In this document: in pieces, positions 21,206 through 31,839 of the stretch
Layout: every line of letters begins with the position of its first letter
Numbering within the stretch: position 1 is the stretch's first letter
Origin: Rhizophagus clarus
Lineage: Eukaryota; Glomeromycota; Glomeromycetes; Glomerales; Glomeraceae
DNA: 64,000 nt
Assembly: GCA_015698045.1 (NCBI GenBank)
Contig: BLAL01000229.1
Location: forward strand, 718,001-782,000
Direction of reading: 5' to 3'
The notes under the pieces: generated by a model
What the model was told of the DNA's origin: nothing
What the model saw: the letters and a program-made list of their open reading frames with translations, nothing else
The model's database searches: none
Position numbers and translations under genes: made by a program

Positions 21206-21337
21206 ATCGTCCTAAATTGCATTTTTTAAAATTGTACGCACTTTTTTTGAATTATTATATTGCATATCTTTAACTTTTATAATACATTGTATAACAAAAT
21301 TTAATATATTTGGATAATGAAACAAATCTGCCAATAT

Positions 21338-21532
21338 GAACTAAATGATTACTATTGAATTATTACCTAATTTATTTAAATTAAAAAATATGATCAATTC
21401 AACTAACCTAAATTTTTATATAGTTATCAATCAGGTATATGTCTTATTGATTACTAAATTTTGGCTAACCTATTAAACTAATAATTATCAATAGGGCACA
21501 TACCTGATTTATTAGCTTTCGATCTGTATTTT
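21338..21532. repeat. Copy of the right part of the 314-593 repeat
   Basis: ACTATTGAATTATTACCTAA through CCTATTAAACTAAT and AGGGCACATACC aligns base by base with 404-590 with scattered substitutions. The terminal GACCTGTG is decayed to GATCTGTA. Confidence 0.85.
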
Positions 21533-22207
21533 TATATACTACTGTTTGTTAATTATCTGATCAAAATCAGTTTTTGATAGTAATAAGATTATGCATGATT
21601 ATAATGATTTGGCGATTAAAATAAAAAGGTTTTGCATGATTATAACAAATAAGATTTTGCATAATTATAACAAATTGGTAATTTTATAAAATAGTAAGAC
21701 TGTGTATATAATTATATATGATTATAACAAATTGGCAGTTTTGTAAAATAGTAAGGCTGTGCATGATAATAAATTAGCGTAGCAAATATTTCATATAATA
21801 AGTATTACTATTTATTATTTGGAAGAATTTAAGGGTGATATATTACCGTAATTTATAAATTTATTATTACATTGCAATAATTTTTTATAAGTTATATTAC
21901 ACTATTTTTATAAGGTTGCAAAAGCATCTTAATACTTATTTGATAAGAAAAGATGTAATATAATGTATTAATACTACATAAAGAAATGTTAATAATAATT
22001 TTGAAATTTAGAAAGTAAATTAAAAATTAATTTGTATGATTTAGAAAATAAAATGATTGTATATTAATTAAAATCTACTGTATTAATATTGACTTCATTC
22101 ATTTTTAATTTATTAATTTTCTTTATTTTGGTTAATATTAAAGTAATACTAGTTAAATTATTTTTAAAATTATGTAACATAATACAACCAAGCATAGTGG
22201 TCTGAAG

Positions 22208-23481
22208 AGAACCCAGAAATATATATATAGGGGTAGGGTCTATCAATGCGTCGCCATCATAGTGGAGTTAGACGGAGTAAAGTTTTGATTTGCGTATAAT
22301 TAAGTTTTTTTTTGTCTCTAGTTAAGTTATTAGATTGCGTATTTTTATCAAAAATTTTTTTGTGTAAGAGATTAGCTTGCGTATTTTTGGCCCGTATTTG
22401 ACCGATCATTTATATATAGTAAATTATATATTGATCGCGTTGCAATTTGTAAATCAAAATAAATATTTTATTATTTTATTCAATAATTTTACGTTTATAC
22501 TTTGGCATGAATTATTCATAATTAATTTCGCCACAAATTTTTTTAACTACCGTACCATATTTTTATGGACGTGATTAGCCGAAATAGTTCAGTGATCAAG
22601 CTTGATCATTTTTTTTTTGAGATCGATAAATCTTTTTTTTCGATTTTTTAAACCGAAATATTTATTTTTTTTTTATTACTAAAAACTATTTTTTTCTTTA
22701 AAAAGAAAAACTTTTTATTTCATTTTTTTTAGTATAGCAGATAATATTTTAAATTTACAAACTGGACTTTGGATTTGGAAACGTTAATAACATTTCGTTT
22801 CGGGTATGTATTTTGGGAGTAAAAGTTTACTTTCAAAAAATTTTTTTTATTCTTTTATTTTAACGAATGTTACTAACATTCATCTTGTTTTTTTAGATTT
22901 TTGGGATTTGATAGCAGCTTAGCGGGTAATTTCGAAGGTATATGATTTTCGAAATTATTTTTAAACTTTTTTTCTTGACGAAATATTGTTAACGTTTTGT
23001 TTTCTTTTTTTCTAGATTTTAGATATGAATTTCGGGTGAATTTCAAAGGTAAAACCTTACCTTCAAAATTTATTATTAATTTTTTTTGAAGAAACATTAC
23101 TAGTTTATTTCTCGGATAAATAGTATAATAAATATTTATTAAATTACTTAAATTGACAAACTTTAACGATGAAACTTTATAATAATTAATAAATTGAATA
23201 CGTTTTTCATAATGCAATCATACGATATACTGTGCAGTTTTGACATTTTGGCATTGCTTTGACTACCGTTGATCAAAAATTTTTATTATTATCGTTAAAA
23301 AAAATTTACAATACAATAAATCATGTGACCTTAAGGTCTGAAATTTTATTTGCGTATTTTCGTAGGATTTTCAATATCAGGTGTCAATTTTGCGTACTGA
23401 TCATATAAAAAACCCTTGCGTACAGCTCATAGTAAAATTTTTTTTCATCACCTGACCCCTATATATATATTTCTGGGTCCT
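22208..23481. mobile_element. hAT-like non-autonomous element, 1.27 kb, with 8-bp target duplication
   Basis: Left end AGAACCCAGAAATATATATA (22,208) and right end (inverse AGGACCCAGAAATATATATA, 23,481) form inverted termini of about 27 bp with one mismatch. Both are flanked by GTCTGAAG (22,200-22,207 and 23,482-23,489). An exact 8-bp duplication fits the hAT superfamily. The element shares AGGACCC-type ends with the one at 59,241-60,690. It contains exon-module-like sequence at 22,740-23,105. No transposase is visible. Confidence 0.8.
22740..23105 (+). repeat. Diverged exon-intron-like modules (F) inside the hAT-like element
   Basis: Acceptors TTTTTTTAG (about 22,897) and TTTTTCTAG (about 23,015) precede exon-like blocks that end in TTTCGAAG or TTTCAAAG followed by GTATATG or GTAAAAC. 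One spacer contains GAATGTTACTAACATTC, a perfect palindrome with TACTAAC at its centre. Confidence 0.6.
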
Positions 23482-23489
23482 GTCTGAAG

Positions 23490-24529
23490 TCTGAACCAGT
23501 GAACTGCAATTCAGATAGGCTATACAGGATCTTGAATATTATATAAATATGTTAGATTTGAGTTTGCTTAATGATCATATAAAAAAAAACCCCTATGTAA
23601 GACTTTTATTTGCTTATTTTAATATAAAATTTTTAGTTGGTTAGATATTTAAATATGTAGTTGAACTTATTTTTATTTCAGCTTAGTAATTATATTTGCG
23701 TAGCAGAACCTCTTATTCATATAACAAAGATTTCATATATATATAAAGAGAAAATTTTAATTTCACATGTATATCAAAAAATTTTTTTACAAAAAATTTT
23801 TTTAAACTGATACTTCTTTTCTATTATTTTACACATTTTAATTTTATAAACACAATATTATATTTAATATTTATAAAAAAAATCATGTTTTTATAATAAT
23901 ATTCTCATATTCTTATTTTTTGTTTACTAATTTTACTTATATATAAAATGAATTTTGAACAAATAAAATTACATTTTTATGTTTAAGTAAATTGTTCAGC
24001 AATTGTAAAAAGTATTTGTATTTCAATTTTTATGATTCTAAGTATAATATTTGTGAAGATAATTATATTTTTTAAACAGTACTAACTCCAAAATATTTTT
24101 TTTTTCTCTTTTAACTTCAGGATATAATAACATCACTTTAGTCAAATGAAATTATTTTTTTATGTTTAAAAAGTTATTCAGTAAAGTTGAATCTACCTAC
24201 AGTAAAATTTTAGAATGATTGGATTAATATTTGTGAAATGTGATCAACTTTTGTATTTTCAATTATTTATCGTTTAAGTGATTTTAATTTTAAAGTGTAA
24301 TTTTTTTTATTTTAAATCAACTTATTAACTTTAAGAAGTTGTTTATAAGGGTTGGCAATAATTTATATTTTAATTTTATAAATCTAAATATAATAATATT
24401 TATAAAAAGAAAATTTCTATTTGTACACAGTGTATCTGGACACTGTATCACATGATTTTATAAAAAAACTTTATCTGTTAAATTTTAATTTTATTTTAGA
24501 TTTTATTGGCTAGTTTTATAATAAAAATA
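23490..24529. other. AT-rich stretch without a gene
   Basis: No open frame, tandem repeat or inverted termini that I can support. Only diffuse A/T sequence. Confidence 0.4.
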
Positions 24530-25400
24530 AGTTACATCACAAAAAATTGCATAATTTTAATTGTATTGTTAATATAATGTTGTAATGTTAATGCAATATA
24601 TAAGAAAATTATAGTAAGGAAATACAGTGAAAAATTAAAGGTGTGAAGAAAAGGAAAAATAAATGAAAAGGGATGAAGATAATTAAATAAGAAGTAAAAG
24701 GAAAAAAAAAGATGAAGGATAGTGAAAAGGAATGAAAAAAAATGAAGAAATAATGAGATGAATGAAAAAACAAAAGGAAAATGAAAAGAAACGAATGAAG
24801 GGAATAAAAAAAGTGAAAGGAACAAAAAGAAGTTAAAGGGAATGAAGAAACAAAAGAATAGTGAAAAGAAATAAAAGAAACGAATGGTTAATAAGAAAGA
24901 ACAAGACAAAATGAAAGAAAATGAAGAGAAGCAAAGGGGAATGAAAAATAACGAAAAAAATAAAAAAAGCAATGAAAAAACCCAAGAATCAATGAAATGA
25001 AACAATAAAAGATCACAGAAGAAATCACGAAAGAAATAAAAAAAAATGAAGGAAATAAAGGGAGAAGTGAAAAATGAAAGAAAAAAATGAAAGAAACGAA
25101 GAGAAAAGTGAAAAAAATGAAAGAGACGATGAAATGGATAAAGGAAAGTAAGTAAAATAAAGAGAAACAATACAAGAAAGACTGGAACACCCACCTATAG
25201 AAAAAAGGAAAAGAAAATCAGTTAATATCATTTTAAAGAAAATAAACAATGAGAAAGAGATGAAAAAAACTTATGTGAATATTTACTGAAATAGTATATG
25301 TCTAAAGAAGAGACAAAAAAGTTAGAAAAGAACGAAGAGAAAACAAAAAAAAGTAAAGCTCACCTTGAATTTCTGCTGAAATAGAATTAAAAACAGCTAT
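24530..25400 (-). repeat. Inverted copy of the polypyrimidine/exon-module repeat (E)
   Basis: The plus strand is a polypurine tract of about 650 bp (GAAA-rich). Read on the minus strand it matches 16,030-16,504 joined to 20,351-20,830, including TTTCTATAGGTGGGTGTTC, AGAAATTCAAGGTGAG and TTCTTATATATTGCA. This copy is not interrupted, which supports insertion of the 3.85-kb element in the other copy. Confidence 0.75.
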
Positions 25401-25826
25401 GCCTAAAAAAAAAAGAACAAACAAGTTAATAAAAGTTAAAAGAAAAGATAATAAAAGCAAAAAAACTATCTATTATCTTCTTGAAGTTAAAGAAGTAGCT
25501 AAAGGTCACGCTTAAAGAATCTAAAAAAAATGAAAAAAAAGAAATAAATAAACCATTTAACACACCGTGTAAATTACATCATTAAATCACATGTACTGTG
25601 TTTAAACACACCGTATAAACTAAGAAATTTTCTTATAAAAAATTCCAAATTTTAAAACTATTTTTAAAATAACAATAGTATATTAATATTATATTAATAT
25701 TAATTAAAATTAAAAATTCCGAAGTTGGTATATCATTTTATATTATTAATTTATTAATATTTAGTGAATTAATTTCACAATTTTTTTTCACAATGATATA
25801 AAAATTAATTTACTATTACTATATAT

Positions 25827-25987
25827 TATAGATGCCACCCAAATCTAAAATAATTTGGGATTATAGCAGTCCAAATTAATTTACAAATTACATATATAAA
25901 TTTTGCAATTTGTACATTTGGGATTTAGGAATTATGGCTGTCAAATTAATTTGGGATTTATTTAAAATAATTTGGGTGGTATTTATA
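25827..25987. mobile_element. 161-bp MITE with 18-bp inverted termini
   Basis: Termini TATAGATGCCACCCAAAT and, inversely, TATAAATACCACCCAAAT differ at two positions. The interior has mirrored AAATTAATTTGGGATT pieces. No coding capacity. The superfamily is undetermined. Confidence 0.75.
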
Positions 25988-27523
25988 CTATATATATATT
26001 TATTATAATTAAATTATCTTTTTATACTTAAATAAAGTTACAGTATATATATCAGAAAAAAAATTGCTTAGTAGAATAAAAAATTCAAAGGTTATAATAA
26101 GAGTTTACTTAGCAGAACTTAAAATAATTTGCTTATTGATCATAGTAAATTTTGAAATTTTCATCTAACCTATATATATATTGTTCAGGATCCTAATGTA
26201 AATATCTAAATTTTAGCTTTAAAAAGTTTAAATCCTTCATTTAAATTAGCAATATGAATAAAAATAAATTACCTTATATGATTACTTTTAATTCTAATCT
26301 TTTAAATTTAAGTAATAGGTTTTCAACTTCAATAAAAATTAAACTAAAACTTTCTATTCTGATTATTTTAATAAAAAGAACTTTTAATCAAGATTTGACC
26401 AGTTTTTTAAATATTTTATAGTTGAATTAAAGGCTTTATTAAATTAATTTATATAGTTTAGCTAGGTATATATTAGTATAATAGTTTCTTTTTAATTATA
26501 TTTTTTGTTTTTAGTTTTAGGAATTTCTAGAATTTTTTTTTCTTTTTTTTTTTTATTTTCTTTATACTTTTTAAATTTTATAAATAAATTTTTTACTATA
26601 CTTTAAAAAATGAATTAGTAGTACAATAGTTATAAGATATATCTGTGCATCTAATAGAGCAAATAAATAGACTTATTTATTTAAATTTGTATTTTTGGAT
26701 CTAATTTTTAATAAAGCTTTAAGTATTTTCTTTAATTAAAAAAAAAAATCAATCTATTTAAAATAAAAACTGATGGAGAAGTTAATGAAAAGTTATTAAA
26801 AATTTTATTATTATTTGATTAAGATAATTTCTTGATATTTGTATTATATAATTATATTATATAAATATAATTTGTATATGAAAATTAATTTTTTTAAATT
26901 TTGTAAAATTTTTTAATTTAAACTAACTTTATTAATTTTATAAATTGACTGATATAAATTGTGTAAAGTTATTAGTAAATATATACTAATTATTTGTAAA
27001 TTATATTAGTATTATTTGGGATTTTGATAATATTAGAAAATTGTTATAATTTAAGTTTTTTTCAAAAAGTTATATTAAATATATATCTTATTTATTAATA
27101 AAAAGATTAGTAAAACCATTTAATTTTTTTAATATAGTACTAGAAATTTATATTTGACAATATTTAGTATTTGTTTTAAATTTTTTATCTATTACATAAA
27201 TAATGGATAGTCAATAGAAATTTGTAATTTTGTAAAAAAATAAAACATTCAAATACGAGCATAAATATAAAAAGAATTTTTTTTTAAAAAAAGAAAATTG
27301 GCTTTGAAAATAGAAAATAATAGATTGAATTTGAATTTTTAGATTGATTTTAGTAGATATTGAGTTTAAAAATGAAAATTTTAGTCTGAATTATAAAAAT
27401 TGACTAATAAAATTATATTTATATAATTTTTTTTTTTGTTTTAAAAATAGGCCAATCATATAAAAATCACTTAATTTTAAATGTTTATAATTTTTTTTGT
27501 AGATATTTTTTTAAAAATCTGAC
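25988..27523. other. AT desert
   Basis: Over 1.5 kb of nearly pure A/T sequence. No gene or convincing repeat structure was found. Confidence 0.5.
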
Positions 27524-27525
27524 TA

Positions 27526-27737
27526 CAGTAACATATCTATAAGTACACCTTCTATAAGTGCACCTTCTATAAGTGCATGTATATATAAATTCTCTTTATG
27601 TGCATGATATACTTGAGTCCCAATTTATAAGAGCTCTTAATATTTTATTTTCTATAAATGTACTCCTTCTCTAAGTGCATATTTTGCTATTTTTTTACTA
27701 TGATTCCAAGGGGAATGCACTTATAGAGGTGCTACTG
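27526..27737. mobile_element. pogo/Tc1-like MITE, 212 bp, TA target duplication
   Basis: It begins CAGTAACATATCTATAAGTA and ends with the inverse of CAGTAGCACCTCTATAAGTG, flanked by TA on each side (27,524-27,525 and 27,738-27,739). CAGTA...CTCTATAAGT termini with a TA duplication are typical of pogo/Tigger elements. Internal CACCTTCTATAAGTG repeats add to the left end. No transposase. Confidence 0.8.
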
Positions 27738-28259
27738 TAATAATTTAATAGTACTTGTTTTAAAAAATGAAGTTACCAATTTATTTTCTTTAAAATTTTA
27801 TTTTTTTTAAAGTGCTAAAAATTTATAAGTACTCTAATTTTATTGTCAAATATTTAAAAAAATATAATAAAAACTTTTTTTTATATTATTTTATTAAATA
27901 TAAGTAACTTTTTTCTATATTTATAAAATTCTTGAATAATATAAAAAATATTTTGTTTAATTATTTTAATCTTTTAGTTTTTTAAAAAAAATAATTAATA
28001 GAAAGAATTTAACTAAATTATATAATATTATATAATATGAATAAATGTATATCTCATAAGGGGCAATATGATTAAAATCTAGCATGATGGTAATATCACA
28101 TGATTTATGTGATTTGTATTTATTTATTAGCTAGATCATTTTTTTTTAAACGCGCTCTTTTTTACCTCAATAAATATGCTGAAATGTCTTAAAGTAAAAT
28201 TTTTTTTCTTTTTATTTTGCTTCTTATATTTTTGCTTCTTACACTTTATTCTTTACTAA

Positions 28260-28930
28260 CTTTATTTTGTTTTTTTAGGACTTTTAGCTCCTTCAGTTTT
28301 ACAATTAGGGTATGTTCAATATTATATGACTCTGATTTCATATTTCTTCTTATTTCTTAATTTATTCTTATATTCTGTTCATTGCTTATATTTCGTATTT
28401 TATTTTTTTTTAGGTCTTTTGGTTCTTCTCTGCAGTTAAGGTATGACTCTTATTTTTTTTTATTTTCGTTTGTTAATTACATATATATTCTGTTTACTAC
28501 TAATTATTTTATCTTTTGTTTTATGGGTTTGATTTTACTTAGTCCCTATTTCCATCCCTTGTTGTTCTTCTTTTATCTTACTTTTTTGTCTTATTTTTCC
28601 ATCTTTTTTTCATTTTCATTCTCTTTTTCATTTTCTTTACATTTATTTCGTTAAATTTCACTCACTATCATTTATTTTATCACCTTCTGCTTCACTTTTA
28701 TTTATTTCATTTCCCTTCTGCTTCCCCTTTATTTGTTTCATTCCACTTTACTTCTTCTTTATTTGTTTCATTTCATTTCACCTTTCATTTGTTTTTTTCA
28801 CTTGTTTTTACTATTCTTTTTATTTGTTTCATTCCCTTTTACTACCATTCTTTTTTATTCTCTTTTTCATTTATTTTGTTCTTTTTACTATGCATTTTCT
28901 CTTCTTTATTATTGTAACTCTTTTTTTTTC
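28260..28930 (+). repeat. Exon-module-like start plus polypyrimidine tract
   Basis: TTTTTTTAG, GACTTTTAGCTCCTTCAG ... GGTATG (about 28,270-28,315) and TTTTTTTTAGGTCTTTTGG ... GTATGAC (about 28,405-28,446) look like two splice modules. A long T/C-rich tract follows to 28,930. It resembles the (E) repeat in layout, though base-level homology is weak. Confidence 0.45.
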
Positions 28931-31114
28931 TTCCCTACCAAAAATAAATATTCCAGAACAGTGTGAATTTGATGATATTTTATTTTTTTAATCAATAAAA
29001 CATGTGTTATATTAAACTAATAAATTGTTGACTTAGTATTTAATTTGAATATTTAACTTGCAAATAAAATTTCATTACATAAATTTTTTTTGTGAAAAAA
29101 TTTAATCATAACATTAAAAAAAAAATTAGTCAATCAATTAAATCACGTGGCAAAAATATGAGATTTAAGTATTACACAGGAAGTATGTGAGATTTAAGCA
29201 TCATACAGGGGTGCTAGATATAAATTTACCCATATAATATAATCTATTTAATAAAAATATTTTAATAATCTAATTTTTTTTTTTTGGTATTGAAAACACA
29301 CATGTATTTATTAAAGATAGGATACAAAATATTGCTTCTATTCTATATATTGTGCTTCTAGTAGAATTACCAATCCAATCATCTACCAATATTTTAATAA
29401 TCTAATTAAATTTATTATTATAAATAATATATATAATATATAATAAATTATTATAATTAAATTGATTAATTTATTTTAGCTTTTTTATTGCATACAATTT
29501 AAATTTGATATATATATTATTTTAGTATATTATAGTAAATTAATATAATAATAACAAAGTTAGATATAATAATAAATATTTATAATTTATAATATAAATA
29601 AATAAATTTTATTGGTTGATTTATATAATTTTTGCTTATAAATAATTTTTTTTTTAAATATATCTTATTTTTTTTAAAAATAACTAAAAACTAAGTACTT
29701 TATATTTTAATTTATTTCTTTATATTTTTTATTTTTATTTTTATTTTAATTTTTTTTTATTTCTTTTATCTTTTTAGGATTTTAAGATCTTTAATTTTAC
29801 ATATATATTTTTTTCATTTTTTTTTTTTATTTTATTATTATTTTTTTTTATTTAAGTTTTAAGTTTTTCAATTTTATATTAAAGGTATATTATTTCTTTA
29901 TATTTTTCTTCTTTTATTTTTAGTTTTTTATATTTATTTTATACTTTTTTTTTATTATTTTTAGTTTTCTTTTTCATTCTAATTTCATTTTTTTGGATTT
30001 TTAGTTATTAAATTTTACAAATAAGATATATATATTTTTTTTTTATTTATTTATTTTTATATTTTTTTTTATTAACTTTATCTATTTCTTTTTTATGAAT
30101 GAAAGAAAACAAAAATAAAGTAAGAAAAAATAAAAATAAAGGCAAAATAAAATAAAAATAAAAATATTTTAAAAAAAACTGAAAATAAAGAGAAAAAAAA
30201 TAAAAATAAAGGGAATAAATAAAAAAAATAAAGGAATCAAAAGCAAAAATAAGAAGAAAGAAAAAGTGGATGAAAATAAAGAATAACAAAAGAAAAGAAA
30301 AGTAAAAACCAAAATCTTATTTTCATTTCTTTTTACTTTATTTTCATTTTCTTTTACTTTATTTTTAATTTTTTTTACTTTATTTTTGTTCTTTCACTTT
30401 ATTTTTATTTTCTTTTTTTCTGATTTTGTTATCTTTTCTTTTATTTGTTCTTTTTTTATTGTTTTTTCTTTTTCTATTTTTTTTTTTCACTTTAATTATC
30501 TTGTTTATTTCTTTTATTTTCTTTTTATTATTCTCTCTTATATTTTCTTATCTTCTACTATTTTCTTATTGTTTTTTTTTATTTTTTATTATTATTTCTA
30601 CTATTATTTTCATTATTATTAGACTTTTTTTATATAATCATTACTAGTTATCTATTATATTAAAAAATAAAGATAAATAATTATTAACAATAAATTTTTA
30701 TTAAGTTAAATTATTAAGTTTTTAACTGTTAATAAATTTTGAATATAAATAATAAATTATAGTTAAGTTTTTAACTATGTCAAAAAAAATTAGCCAATTA
30801 AAAATTTTGCATAATCACGTGATAGGGGTCGCCATGGCGACAGAATATAATTTGAGGCAAAATATCACGTGAATCAATCAAAAAATGTTAGAAATAAGTA
30901 ACATTATTGGTCAGTCTATTAGGATCATGCTGATTTTGATGGACTGATATTTTTTGTTGGCGGTTAAATAATTGATATTTTTGATAATGGCTAAATATTA
31001 ATGACTAAATATTAGATATATTGGCAATTGCATATATATTTTAATAGATTTTCAAAATTTAATTATACTTTTATAAACTATTAGTATAATAGTAGCATGA
31101 CTGACACAATAACC
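28931..31114. other. AT desert with mirrored polypyrimidine and polypurine tracts
   Basis: 29,690-30,046 and 30,320-30,650 are T-rich pyrimidine tracts, and the middle (30,095-30,310) is polypurine, giving long imperfect inverted repeats (ACTTTATTTTCATTTTC versus AAAATAAAGTAAG). Open frames here are compositional artefacts. No gene is seen. Confidence 0.6.
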
Positions 31115-31197
31115 TAGTTATTAGTTATGGTGGATAAAATATCGTGTCACCCCTTCGGGGTGACCGATATTTTACCCCCCCCCCTAACCAATAACTA
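31115..31197. repeat. 83-bp hairpin with TTCG loop
   Basis: TAGTTATTAGTTATGG ... AAAATATCG TGTCACCCC TTCG GGGGTGAC CGATATTTTA ... TAACCAATAACTA. The inner stem is perfect apart from a bulged base and is closed by TTCG. The outer arms pair again beyond a run of C. It looks like a small palindromic element at the edge of the gene island. Confidence 0.75.
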
Positions 31198-31839
31198 TTA
31201 TTTATAACGTAATATAAAAAAATGTTTATGGCAAACAAAAGTTTACAATTCTGCAAATCAAATTAAAAATTTTTTCTGATTGTATATTAGCAGAATTCAG
31301 TATCGTCGTCATTTATTTTTAAAGTATCCCGCTTAAACATTGACTATCCTGGGTCCCGTACATACATTGCACTAGCGTACGTACATACGTCCATCGTTTT
31401 AGCTTTCTTTAAATGTTGGAAAATTAAACTTTTCTTTGACTTGTGCGACTGACTGTCATCCAACTGCCACTATCCTACCTTCCTCTTCCTATCCTTTTTA
31501 AACGTTTGTAGTAATAACTAACTGTCTTTTATTCTCTCTTTCCAACAAACCTTACCAATTAAATATACACATAAAACATTAAATAAACAGTTTTACAAAT
31601 TAGGAATCCATTTACTCGAACTTTTGGTTACGCCGAACCATTATCTTCTCAGTAAATACCATTTTTTTTAAGTTTTTTTTTTTTTTGATAAAGTAAATTC
31701 ATTTATATTCGTTATTTAATAGTATACGAACACCAATTGTCCAACTTTAATCCTACGAATAAACACTCCCTTCCTTTTAAGCTTTCGTGTTGAAAGCTTT
31801 CGTTTTGACGATTCGAACAAACAAACATATTTAATCGTA

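Noticed and set aside
24532..25249. 220-aa hydrophobic ORF (-) and overlapping shorter ones
   Set aside because: Translation of the inverted polypyrimidine repeat; several frames are open simultaneously.
28382..30647. Several hydrophobic ORFs on both strands
   Set aside because: Low-complexity T-rich or A-rich sequence; no gene-like structure.
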